DNA of 19,339 nucleotides, taken from the NCBI GenBank assembly GCA_023437715.1, contig JAEZFK010000025.1, positions 1 to 19,339 of the forward strand, given 5' to 3'. The translations under genes and the position numbers were made by a program. This document shows, one piece after another, positions 6,344 to 14,800 of the stretch. Every line of letters begins with the position of its first letter. Position 1 is the stretch's first letter. The notes under the pieces are model-generated. The model made no database searches, was not told the origin of the DNA, and saw only the letters and a program-made list of their open reading frames with translations. Source of the DNA: Bacillota bacterium (GTDB lineage: Bacteria > Bacillota > Clostridia > Lachnospirales > Lachnospiraceae).

Positions 6344-7423
6344 CTAATGCCAATAGGGAAGCAGCGCCTCCTGAAGGACCAGAATCATCAATGCCTGTCC
6401 ATAGGTCATGGGACAGCAGGGAATGGATTTATAAAAATCCCCGTTCATTCCGATGGGAGTGCCATAGGATACGCTTCCTACGGTTCCATCCTCTTCAATA
6501 TAATCCACCAGGCTTTCCATGGACCTTTGGATAAAATCCCAGAATTCTTCTCTCTTTAAAATCCCCAGCCGCACCCCTTTCATGATGCCGTAAAGGAAAG
6601 CGGCGCTTGCGGATATTTCAATATAGGAAGAGCTGTCATTAATAATGGTATGCCACAGTCCTGTTTTGGAATCTGCATACTGCTTTAAGGCTTTCACCTG
6701 GTTCTCATATACATTGAGGAAATACCGTTTCAGTCCTTCATCAAGGGAAACCTCCTCCATAAGCTCCATAACAACAATGGTGTACCAGCAGTTGCCTCTT
6801 CCCCAGAGAATTCCGCCGTAGTTGTCATTCCTTTTGAAGTTAAAGCCATGGTAGAAAAGCCTTTCTTCCTTATTCAAAAGATACTTGATATGGCTTAGAA
6901 TCTGGTAATCAGCCTCGGCGATGTAATCCTCCCGTCCCAGAAGCTTCCCCGCTCTTGCCAGAAAGAGAACCGCCATAAACAGGGTGTCAATAAGGATTTC
7001 ATCATCGTTTGGATCTCCGGTGATCATATGCTGGAAGCAGCCGTCTCCGGTACGCAGCAGCTTTTTCTCCTTCATGATCCAGTCCGCCCATTCCTGAATG
7101 AAAGCCAGATATTCTTCCTTTCCCGTCTTTTCATAAAGGTAGGTGAGCGTCAGCATGGGGGAGGTGGTGTTCACATTCCGTTCCAGAATCCCCTCCTCCA
7201 TTCGTTTATCATACCAGCGGATCAGAAAGTCCAGGACCTCTTCCTTTTTGCTGACTTCATAATATTTATAAAGTCCGAAAAGCCCTACGCCCTGAGGCCA
7301 CTCCCAGCAGTTGATGTCAATGAGGCTGATGGGATACTTCTCTTTCATCCCATTGTTTTTAAGCTTCATCATCTGTTCCGATACAAGATTCAGTTTTTCG
7401 TCAATTGCCTTTTTGTCAATCAC
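6344..7423 (-). CDS. GH105-type unsaturated uronyl (rhamnogalacturonyl) hydrolase
   Basis: GH105 enzymes of the YteR/YesR type remove the 4,5-unsaturated uronic acid that polysaccharide lyases leave at the non-reducing end. The 359-residue protein has the size and repeated helical layout of the (alpha/alpha)6 fold and no signal peptide, so it acts in the cytoplasm. Family landmarks visible are WEWPQGVGLFGLYKYYE at 40-56, NTTSPMLTLTYLYEKTG at 85-101, IDTLFM at 145-150 with Asp146 as the likely catalytic acid, YHGF at 191-194, WGRGNCW at 207-213, and a C-terminal GTPIGMNGDFY at 321-331. The usual Trp two residues before the catalytic Asp is Leu144 here. The start is GTG at 7423. It overlaps the end of the 843-residue gene by eight bases and has AGGA upstream, so the two are probably translationally coupled. 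GH88 is a related alternative, but the length and motifs fit GH105 better. Confidence 0.85.
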   Translation of the reverse strand: MIDKKAIDEKLNLVSEQMMKLKNNGMKEKYPISLIDINCWEWPQGVGLFGLYKYYEVSKKEEVLDFLIRWYDKRMEEGILERNVNTTSPMLTLTYLYEKTGKEEYLAFIQEWADWIMKEKKLLRTGDGCFQHMITGDPNDDEILIDTLFMAVLFLARAGKLLGREDYIAEADYQILSHIKYLLNKEERLFYHGFNFKRNDNYGGILWGRGNCWYTIVVMELMEEVSLDEGLKRYFLNVYENQVKALKQYADSKTGLWHTIINDSSSYIEISASAAFLYGIMKGVRLGILKREEFWDFIQRSMESLVDYIEEDGTVGSVSYGTPIGMNGDFYKSIPCCPMTYGQALMILVLQEALLPYWH

Positions 7424-9947
7424 GGTTTTTCCTCGCTCCTAATATTATTTTGCCTTCCACGGGCAATGGATAATTATATACCATTTTCCCATTTACCTTT
7501 AGGAAAAATTCCCTGTCCGCCAGATATTCGTCTCTCCGGTCATCAATTACCATGGTGCTTTCTCCGTCTAAAGTGATTTCTATTTTCCTGAAAGCCTCTA
7601 AAACCTCATCAAGGCTTCCGTACTCCTCCATGGTTCCCACTTTTACCACCCATACATTGTCCCTTCCCCGGCTGATAAACTCTTTAAACCGGTTGGGGCC
7701 TTCCTCCTGCATGATCAGGCCATTTAAGGCCTTTACTCCCAGATATGCCCCGTCCTTTTCCAGCACCAGCACTCCATCTTCTCCCTTATACCGGGAAAAC
7801 TCACTGATTGGAATATAGGCATGGGTATAATCAATCCGCTCACTCTCATCAATATGATATCTTAAAATTCCCGTATTCCGGTACTGGACCCCTAAGGGAA
7901 GCACTCCGTTGCCCGCCCAGAAATTGGGCCTGCCGCTGCCATACGGAAAGGATTCTCCCGGATGGTTGACAAAGGCCTGGGCCACCTCGTCAATGGAGGC
8001 CTGGAGAATGTGCTCCTGATATCCTTTCTGAAAGGGCTTAAAGCCTACTGCCGTGGACAAAAGACCATAGCTGTTCTTATACAGGTACAGGTTCACGTGA
8101 CCTTCAAATCCCTGGGTGTTCTGGAATATCATTTCCTGATCCTTTTTTAACACCGCATATTTTTTGTATACATCCGGAGCCTCATAATTGCCTAAAATCA
8201 GAGAAATGTAACCAATGCAAGCTCTGTTCAAATATCCTGCATTGTATGCAACATAAAGCAGGGAAGTGGTTCCGGCATTGTAATTTCCTTTCATCTCCTT
8301 TTCATAGGTGCGGCCGAAGCTGGTCATAACCGCTCCCTTATGAGCATTCACCGCAAGGGAGTAAAAAATCATGTCCAGGGCCTTTTCCGCTTTTTTATGA
8401 AGAGGGCTTTCCTTATCTGTCAAGTTATAGAGGGTGCCGATTCCCAGGACATCCACCGGAATATAGGCATTGGAGTTCCATTCTGTAATGAACTCCCGGA
8501 AAAACTCGTCGAACCACCGGTGAAGCAGCTCTTCCCCTCTGGCCTGCACTTCTGTCCCCGGCTTACCGCTGTTGGTAAACATCCTGTCAGGAAGAAAGCC
8601 TCCGGCCAGGTACTGGCAGCAATGAAAGAGAAGTGCATGATTTTCGCTGAAAAACCACATAACATCATCTCCCGGCTCATCAATCCAGTACCGATAATTT
8701 ACCATTGTCTCCTCCAGAGCCTCTTTCAGCCGGTCCGAGATCCGGTCCTGAAAGGTCTGATAAATGTAAAGCATGATGATAAAGTGGAAATCCGAACAGT
8801 CTTTTCTGCTTCTGACTCCTTCCAGTTCTTCAAGAATCATGGTTTCCGCCCTCTGGTATTCCTGACCCGATGCAAACAGGGCGGCAGCCTTGTATGTATT
8901 TTCCGGAGCAAAACGGATGATGGTTTCAAGGGCATGTTTCTTCCGGACCTTTACATCCTCCTCATGAAAGGCGAGAAACTCCCTGCGCACAAGCTGATTC
9001 CCGATTTTCCGCTTCATGACAATTCCCATGTGTGCCAGGGAAGCCGTAAAGTAATAGTAGCCCGGAGACATGTCATCGGATTCAAACAGTTCAAGACCTT
9101 TCTGCCCCGGCTCCATGGTATAATGTTTTGTAGTAACCATCTTCCAGGAATCCTGCATCTTTTCAATAAATTCTCCAGGGGTTACAATGATATCCAGGGG
9201 AAGAGGCTCCTGAAACGGGTTGGTCATATTTATTTTAACCATTTCGCTGATATAGGCCTCTTTATCAAAGCACATTCCGTTTAACATCCGTTCCATTTTC
9301 ATCAGGACCGTCTCATCCACTTCCTCCTTCACAGGAAGCATCAGCTTCAAATCGAAATCGCCCAGGTGTTTCATGCGGAAATAGTAATCTGTATCCCGTT
9401 CCGCCAAATCATCCAGGCATATAACCACCTGATTCATCCCCTGAACCAGGGGGATGGTTACGGTTGTTTTCTTCACCAGGTTTCTGGTGAAGGGAGTAAA
9501 ATCAGTAACAAGGCTTTCGTTGACCCACAGAGTAAGGCCGCCGCAGGTCTCCAGCTCAAAGTCCGCCTCTCCGTTCCTTTCCGCCCACAGCCCCACATAG
9601 CCGTACATCCGCAGATAGGTAGGCTGGTAATAAAAGCCCGATTCATCCACTCCCGTATTCCCAAAGGGGAAATACAGCTTTCCGGTCCCAGTCTGTCCCA
9701 ATACAGTGACCGGCTCCCCGTTTTTCATCGCCTCGACATCGGGAAAGGGAGGAATTTCTTCCTTTCTCTTTGCCACAAATTCTTTTCTGCAGGGATTTTC
9801 ATGGATGGCAAAGCCCTTTTTCAACCATTCATTGACCCGGCCGCTTAAGGTGGATTTGGTGAACTGCCGGAGCTGGGTGTGTACCCCGGTAATTAAAAAA
9901 CGGTTTACAAAGCCTTCCGCAAACAGCGGATATTCCAAATATTTCAT
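7416..9947 (-). CDS. Large cytoplasmic glycan-active enzyme candidate, polysaccharide-lyase/heparinase-like (family unassigned)
   Basis: I do not recognise a named family. The 843-residue protein has no signal peptide or membrane segment. Three regions can be guessed. A beta-rich N-terminal part at about 80-200 resembles carbohydrate-binding or PA14-like modules (CGGLTLWVNE, then FTPFTRN). A helical part at about 335-600 looks like an (alpha/alpha) toroid and holds W431-F-F-S-E-N-H437 and E489-W-N-S-N-A-Y495. A beta-rich C-terminal part at about 600-843 contains EGHVNLY (614-620), GYQEH (642-646) and NHPGESFPYG (661-670). This order of toroid then beta-sandwich, with conserved Asn, His and Tyr, is that of heparinase, chondroitinase and alginate lyase relatives. 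The gene lies between the permeases and a GH105 hydrolase that acts on lyase products. Cleavage of an imported uronate-containing oligosaccharide is therefore the best guess, but a glycoside hydrolase with a similar fold remains possible. The start ATG has GAGGAG upstream. Confidence 0.6.
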   Translation of the reverse strand: MKYLEYPLFAEGFVNRFLITGVHTQLRQFTKSTLSGRVNEWLKKGFAIHENPCRKEFVAKRKEEIPPFPDVEAMKNGEPVTVLGQTGTGKLYFPFGNTGVDESGFYYQPTYLRMYGYVGLWAERNGEADFELETCGGLTLWVNESLVTDFTPFTRNLVKKTTVTIPLVQGMNQVVICLDDLAERDTDYYFRMKHLGDFDLKLMLPVKEEVDETVLMKMERMLNGMCFDKEAYISEMVKINMTNPFQEPLPLDIIVTPGEFIEKMQDSWKMVTTKHYTMEPGQKGLELFESDDMSPGYYYFTASLAHMGIVMKRKIGNQLVRREFLAFHEEDVKVRKKHALETIIRFAPENTYKAAALFASGQEYQRAETMILEELEGVRSRKDCSDFHFIIMLYIYQTFQDRISDRLKEALEETMVNYRYWIDEPGDDVMWFFSENHALLFHCCQYLAGGFLPDRMFTNSGKPGTEVQARGEELLHRWFDEFFREFITEWNSNAYIPVDVLGIGTLYNLTDKESPLHKKAEKALDMIFYSLAVNAHKGAVMTSFGRTYEKEMKGNYNAGTTSLLYVAYNAGYLNRACIGYISLILGNYEAPDVYKKYAVLKKDQEMIFQNTQGFEGHVNLYLYKNSYGLLSTAVGFKPFQKGYQEHILQASIDEVAQAFVNHPGESFPYGSGRPNFWAGNGVLPLGVQYRNTGILRYHIDESERIDYTHAYIPISEFSRYKGEDGVLVLEKDGAYLGVKALNGLIMQEEGPNRFKEFISRGRDNVWVVKVGTMEEYGSLDEVLEAFRKIEITLDGESTMVIDDRRDEYLADREFFLKVNGKMVYNYPLPVEGKIILGARKNRD

Positions 9948-9975
9948 ATTCTCCTCTTTTCTGCAAATGCTTTTT

Positions 9976-10809
9976 CTATTCTTTCACTCCTCCGGCAGTC
10001 ATACCGCCGATAATGTATTTCTGCAATGTGACAAATACCAGAATGACCGGAATCATGGAAATCACCGACATGGCCAGCAGGCTGTTCCAGTCCACCGAAT
10101 ACTCGCCGGAATAGTTTGCCAGGGCAAGCTGGATGGTGTAACGCTCCTTGCTGTTGATCACCAGCTTGGGCCAGAGATAATCATTCCATCTCCACATAAA
10201 GGAAAAAATGCAGAGCACTGACACCACCGGTTTTGCAAGGGGAAGCATGACCCTCATCAGAATATTCGCTTCTGAAGCGCCGTCAATTCTGGCCGCCTCC
10301 ATGTAAGCATCAGGAATTCCCATATAATACTGTCTCACCAGAAATACAGCAGTGGGCGACGCCACCGCCGGAATGATCAGTCCCCACAGGCGGTTATAAA
10401 GGCCCGTAGCCACAATGACCTTGAATATGGGAATCATAATGACCTCCAGAGGAATCATAAGGGTCGCCAGCACCATACCAAAAAGCAGCTTTTCTCCCTT
10501 GAAATGATATTTTGCAAAGGCATAACCGGACATAACGTTCACCACGACAGTTAAAAACGTGGCTGTCAGGCTGGTAAACACGGTATTAAAAAAGTAAATG
10601 CCGAAATGTCCTTCCTCCAAAGCCCTCTGGTAATTATCCAGGCTCGGGTTCTTTCCGAATAAGCTGGGAGGCCAGGAAAACAGCTCTCCTGTGCTTTTAA
10701 AGGAAGAGCCCATGACCCAGATAATGGGCATGAGAAATAAAAAGGTAAGGACCAGCAAAAGTATCCATACAATTCCTTTTAAAAAGCTTTTTTTCATATC
10801 AGTCTGCAT
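9976..10809 (-). CDS. Sugar ABC transporter permease, MalG/UgpE type
   Basis: This is the second membrane subunit of the importer. From ATG 10809 it is 277 residues. It has a hydrophobic N-terminal helix at about 12-34, several further membrane segments, the coupling-helix EAA motif EAARIDGA at 171-178 that contacts the ATPase, and the C-terminal W-R-W-N-D-Y-L-W-P segment typical of MalG-like proteins. I prefer ATG 10809 because GGAGGTG lies eight bases upstream. A GTG at 10818 is in frame but is part of that ribosome binding site. The start overlaps the end of the first permease by 11 bases, which indicates coupled translation in equal amounts. The ABC ATPase is absent from the cassette. In Firmicutes such transporters commonly share a general ATPase of the MsmX type encoded elsewhere. 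Confidence 0.94.
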   Translation of the reverse strand: MQTDMKKSFLKGIVWILLLVLTFLFLMPIIWVMGSSFKSTGELFSWPPSLFGKNPSLDNYQRALEEGHFGIYFFNTVFTSLTATFLTVVVNVMSGYAFAKYHFKGEKLLFGMVLATLMIPLEVIMIPIFKVIVATGLYNRLWGLIIPAVASPTAVFLVRQYYMGIPDAYMEAARIDGASEANILMRVMLPLAKPVVSVLCIFSFMWRWNDYLWPKLVINSKERYTIQLALANYSGEYSVDWNSLLAMSVISMIPVILVFVTLQKYIIGGMTAGGVKE

Positions 10810-11674
10810 CCTGTTCACCTCCCTTGTTTACTTTAAACTGCAAAACAGTGAACAGTGCCAAAAGAAGAAACAGGATCATGGTCATGGCACTGGCATAGCC
10901 CATCTGGTTCTTTTCAAAGCCTGTTTCCTGGATGGACTGAACCATAAACTTAGTGGCGCCTGCCGGGCCTCCCTGAGTCAGGGCATATACCAGGGGATAG
11001 GTCTTGATGATCGTGACCGTGGACAGCACGATAACCAGCAGGCTGGTAGGCTTAAGCAGGGGAATGGTAATATAGCGGAACTGGCTGAGGGCTCCTGCAC
11101 CGTCGATTCTGGCAGCCTCATAATAAGTCTCAGAGATGGCCTTGATGCCGGAAACAAACATGACCATGTAATAGCCGGACATGCTCCAGACCGTAACAAA
11201 GATCACCACTCCCATGGCCCAATTGGGATTTGTCAGCCACTTAACCGGAGCATGTCCCCCGGAAGTCAGCAGATAATTAATGACGCCGAAATCCTCCCCT
11301 AAAATAAATCTCCAGGTCAGACCGACGATAATGCTGGAAATCATGGTAGGCCAGTAAAATACCGCCCGGAAGAAATCATTTCCTCTCCTGCTCCCTGTCA
11401 AAAGCATTGCCAGCCCCAGGGACGATGCGTAAACAAGGGGAACCGAGAACACGGTGAAAAATATTGTCCTGAAAAAGGATTCCCAGAACCCTCTTTCTGA
11501 CAGAAGCTTCACGTAATTCTGAATCCCGATGAACTTCTGGGGATTTACCCCATCCCATTTTGTCAGAGATATCCATAAGCCATTGACAGCAGGAAAAAAT
11601 AAAAACAGCCCAAAGATGACCAGAGTAGGGGTCAGCAAAAGGTATGGAAACACTTTCTGTTCAAAACTTCTCAT
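10799..11674 (-). CDS. Sugar ABC transporter permease, MalF/UgpA type
   Basis: This is the first membrane subunit of the importer and the first gene of the cassette. The protein is 291 residues. It has a short basic N-terminus, a first membrane helix at about 10-36, a periplasm-facing segment ending near 65, and five more hydrophobic segments. The EAA motif EAARIDGA lies at 186-193, followed by the usual ITIPLLKP. This length, without the extra N-terminal region of E. coli MalF, is normal for the UgpA/LplB-like group in Firmicutes. GAGGAGGT lies just upstream of the ATG. Its promoter region lies in the 175-base gap after rpoC, which also holds the rpoC terminators. It pairs with the overlapping MalG-type gene. 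Confidence 0.94.
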   Translation of the reverse strand: MRSFEQKVFPYLLLTPTLVIFGLFLFFPAVNGLWISLTKWDGVNPQKFIGIQNYVKLLSERGFWESFFRTIFFTVFSVPLVYASSLGLAMLLTGSRRGNDFFRAVFYWPTMISSIIVGLTWRFILGEDFGVINYLLTSGGHAPVKWLTNPNWAMGVVIFVTVWSMSGYYMVMFVSGIKAISETYYEAARIDGAGALSQFRYITIPLLKPTSLLVIVLSTVTIIKTYPLVYALTQGGPAGATKFMVQSIQETGFEKNQMGYASAMTMILFLLLALFTVLQFKVNKGGEQDAD

Positions 11675-11697
11675 CTCTTTACCTCCTCTTTTTTATG

Positions 11698-11706
11698 ATT
11701 ATAGCA
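11698..11706 (-). promoter_or_regulatory. Cassette promoter, extended -10 (TGC-TATAAT)
   Basis: On the minus strand a perfect TATAAT (11703-11698) is preceded by TGC, an extended -10 element. The -35 region at the right distance (AACTTT) is poor. This combination is typical of promoters that need an activator, in line with the AraC-family gene in the cassette. I see no convincing catabolite repression (cre) site nearby. Confidence 0.6.
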
Positions 11707-11724
11707 TGGGTAAACAAAGAAAAG

Positions 11725-11743
11725 TTTTGCTTTTTTATGCAAA
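11725..11743. promoter_or_regulatory. Candidate regulator site, copy 1 (TTTTGC...ATGCAAA dyad)
   Basis: TTTTGC (11725-11730) and GCAAA (11739-11743) form an inverted repeat. The plus-strand segment 11731-11743 is the 13-base sequence found again at 5389-5377. If 11703 is taken as -12, the 13-base motif covers about -40 to -52, a place where AraC-type activators commonly bind next to RNA polymerase. The binding role is inference. Confidence 0.4.
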
Positions 11744-11767
11744 TATCACAAATTATTGTCATAAAAA

Positions 11768-11798
11768 GAAGCGCAGATCTCCAAAGTATCTGCGCTTC
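11768..11798 (-). terminator. Intrinsic terminator 2 after rpoC
   Basis: A perfect 11-bp stem (11768-11778 with 11788-11798, loop of nine) is followed on the minus strand by TTTTTATG. This is a classical rho-independent terminator and the second of two in tandem that end the rpoBC transcript. Confidence 0.88.
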
Positions 11799-11806
11799 CT
11801 AAACGA

Positions 11807-11840
11807 AAAGCCCCGGCAGCTTAAATCCTGCCGGGGCTTT
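11807..11840 (-). terminator. Intrinsic terminator 1 after rpoC
   Basis: A perfect 13-bp GC-rich stem (11807-11819 with 11828-11840, loop of eight) begins about nine bases after the rpoC stop and is followed by TCGTTT, with four T also in the stem. It is stable enough to stop transcription or to protect the rpoC 3' end. The hairpin at 11768-11798 follows immediately. Confidence 0.82.
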
Positions 11841-11849
11841 CTCATAAAC

Positions 11850-14800
11850 TTATTCGTCTATATCATTTTCATCAATATCCAGAACTTCTTCCGCCTCATC
11901 AAAAGCATCCTCTGTCAGCATGATCTCATCTTCATCGGAGAGCATGATCTCATCCTCTTCCTCATCGACTTCATCTGTATTGAGCTTTATGGTGCGGTAA
12001 CGTTTCATGCCGGTACCTGCCGGAATCGGCTTACCGATAATAACGTTTTCTTTCAGACCGATTAAGTGGTCAACCTTGCCGTTGATGGCAGCCTCAGTCA
12101 GGACCTTGGTGGTCTCCTGGAAGGAAGCGGCGGATAAGAAAGAATCTGTAGCAAGAGATGCCTTGGTGATACCCAGCATAACCTGCTTTCCTTCTGCCGG
12201 CTCCTTGCCTTCTGCAAGCAGGGCTTCATTTAAATCATTGTAATCCAGAACATCCATGGAGGTTCCCGGAAGCACATCGCTGTCTCCGCTTTCCTCGATC
12301 TTGACTTTCTTAAGCATCTGTCTTACGATCATCTCAACGTGCTTGTCGTTGATTTCTACGCCCTGTAAACGGTATACCCGCTGTACTTCCTGGATCATGT
12401 AATCCTGAACAGCACGGACGCCTTTGATCTTTAAGATATCGTGAGGGTTCACGCTTCCTTCGGTCAGCTCGTCGCCGGCCTCCAGCACCTGGCCGTCCTG
12501 GACCTTGATTCTGGAACCGTAAGGAATCAGATAGGTCTTGGAATTGCCGGTTTCATTGTCGGTTACAATGATCTCACGCTTTTTCTTCGTATCCTTTATT
12601 GCTACCACGCCGCCGAACTCTGCGATAATGGCAAGACCCTTTGGCTTACGGGCCTCGAAAAGCTCCTCGACACGGGGAAGACCCTGTGTGATATCGCCTC
12701 CGGCAACACCGCCGGTATGGAAGGTACGCATGGTCAGCTGGGTACCGGGCTCACCGATGGACTGGGCAGCGATGATGCCGACTGCTTCGCCTACCTGAAC
12801 CGGCTGTCCGGTAGCCATGTTGGCACCGTAACACTTGGCGCAGACACCCAGATGGGATTTACAGGTCAAAACGGTACGGATCTTTACAGAATCACGTCCC
12901 AGTTTCTTTAAAACATTCATAACCGCAGCGGCGCGCTTAGGCGTACACATATGGTTTGCTTTCACAACCACTTCCCCTGTATCCGGGTCCGTAATGGTTT
13001 CCGCAATAAATCTTCCGGTCAGACGCTCCTGAAGGCTTTCAATGGTTTCCTGGCCGTCGGTAAAGGCCTTGATCTCCATAAACGGAATCTCCTTGCCTTC
13101 GCAGCAGTCGATCTCCCGGATGATCAGGTCCTGGGATACGTCTACCAGACGTCTGGTCAAATAACCGGAGTCGGCGGTACGCAGAGCCGTATCGGAAAGT
13201 CCCTTACGGGCGCCGTGAGCGGAGATGAAGTACTCCAGTACGTCAAGACCTTCACGGAAGTTTGATTTAATAGGAAGCTCGATGGTATGACCGGTTGTAT
13301 CGGCCATAAGTCCACGCATACCTGCCAGCTGCTTGATCTGCTTATCGGAACCACGGGCTCCGGAATCAGCCATCATGTAGATGTTGTTGTACTTATCAAG
13401 TCCTGTCAGCAGGTCATGGGTCAGCTGATCATCGGTATTTTTCCATGTGTCAATAACTTCTTTATAACGCTCTTCCTCCGTAATAAGACCGCGGCGGAAG
13501 TTCTTTGCAATCTGGTCAACGGTTGCCTGTGCATCTGAAATCAGCTTCGGCTTGCTCTCCGGCACAGTCATGTCGGAAATGGATACGGTCATGGCCGCTC
13601 TGGTGGAATACTTATAACCGATGGCCTTGATATCGTCTAAGGTTTCCGCTGTCTGCACAGCACCGTGAACATTGATGACTTTCTCAAGAATCTGCTTTAA
13701 CTGCTTCTTTCCAACATGGAAATCAACTTCCATCAGAAGCTCATTTCCCGGAACAGACCTGTCTACAAAACCAAGGTCCTGAGGAACGATCTCATTGAAG
13801 ATGAAACGGCCTACCGTAGACTCTACAACTCCTGTTTTTATGGTTCCGTCAGGCATTCTCTTGTTCACTCTGGCCTTAATCCTGGAATGAAGGGTAACTG
13901 CCTGGTTTTCGTAGGCGAGAATGGCTTCATTTACACTCTTAAATACCATTCCTTCTCCCCTGGCTCCCGGTCTTTCCTGGGTCAGGTAGTAGATGCCCAG
14001 AACCATATCCTGGGATGGAACCGCCACAGGGCCGCCATCGGACGGCTTTAACAAGTTATTGGGCGATAACAGCAGGAAACGGCACTCTGCCTGAGCCTCT
14101 ACGGAAAGGGGCAGATGGACAGCCATCTGGTCTCCGTCGAAGTCGGCGTTAAACGCGGTACAAACCAGAGGATGAAGCTTAATAGCCTTACCCTCTACCA
14201 GAATAGGCTCGAAAGCCTGGATTCCAAGTCTGTGAAGGGTAGGCGCACGGTTTAACATAACCGGATGCTCCTTGATTACTTCCTCAAGCACATCCCAGAC
14301 CTCTGTCTGTAAACGCTCCACCATCTTTTTGGCGTTCTTTATATTATGGGCGGTTCCGTTGGAAACCAGTTCTTTCATAACGAAAGGCTTAAACAGCTCA
14401 ATGGCCATTTCTTTCGGAAGACCGCACTGGTAAATCTTAAGCTCCGGACCGACGACAATAACGGAACGGCCGGAATAGTCCACACGCTTTCCTAACAGGT
14501 TCTGACGGAAGCGTCCCTGTTTTCCCTTTAACATATCGGAAAGGGACTTTAAAGCCCGGTTTCCCGGTCCTGTCACAGGTCTGCCCCGTCTGCCGTTATC
14601 GATGAGAGCATCTACGGCTTCCTGAAGCATACGCTTCTCGTTGCGGACGATGATATCGGGAGCTCCCAGCTCCAAAAGGCGTGCAAGACGGTTGTTACGG
14701 TTGATAATTCTTCTGTATAAATCATTTAAGTCAGAAGTGGCGAAACGGCCTCCGTCAAGCTGTACCATAGGACGGATATCCGGTGGGATTACGGGGATCA

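Larger units (their letters stand above)
4018..11674 (-). other. Carbohydrate uptake and degradation cassette between rpoC and rpsL
   Basis: Six genes in one direction: permease, permease, 843-residue enzyme, GH105-type hydrolase, AraC regulator, binding lipoprotein. The first four are tightly packed, with an 11-base overlap, a 28-base gap and an 8-base overlap. The regulator follows 21 bases later. The block is flanked by the rpoC terminators and by the terminator ahead of the str promoter. It has no ATPase gene, no secreted enzyme, and no transposase or integrase. It resembles in composition the B. subtilis yes/yte loci, which combine lplB-type permeases, a binding protein, a GH105 enzyme and an AraC regulator for rhamnogalacturonan use. 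That parallel is from family knowledge. The exact substrate here is inference. Confidence 0.85.

Noticed and set aside
8340..9284. Plus-strand open frame of 314 codons
   Set aside because: It is antisense to the well-supported 843-residue gene. It has low-complexity, basic, unstructured-looking content and no context for expression.
10810..10818. GTG start for the MalG-type permease at 10818
   Set aside because: This GTG is again part of the GGAGGTG ribosome binding site. The ATG at 10809 has ideal spacing.
11675..11849. CcpA (cre) site or riboswitch in the cassette leader
   Set aside because: I found no sequence close to the cre consensus and no riboswitch-like conserved core. The gap is filled by two terminators, the AT-rich dyad and the promoter.
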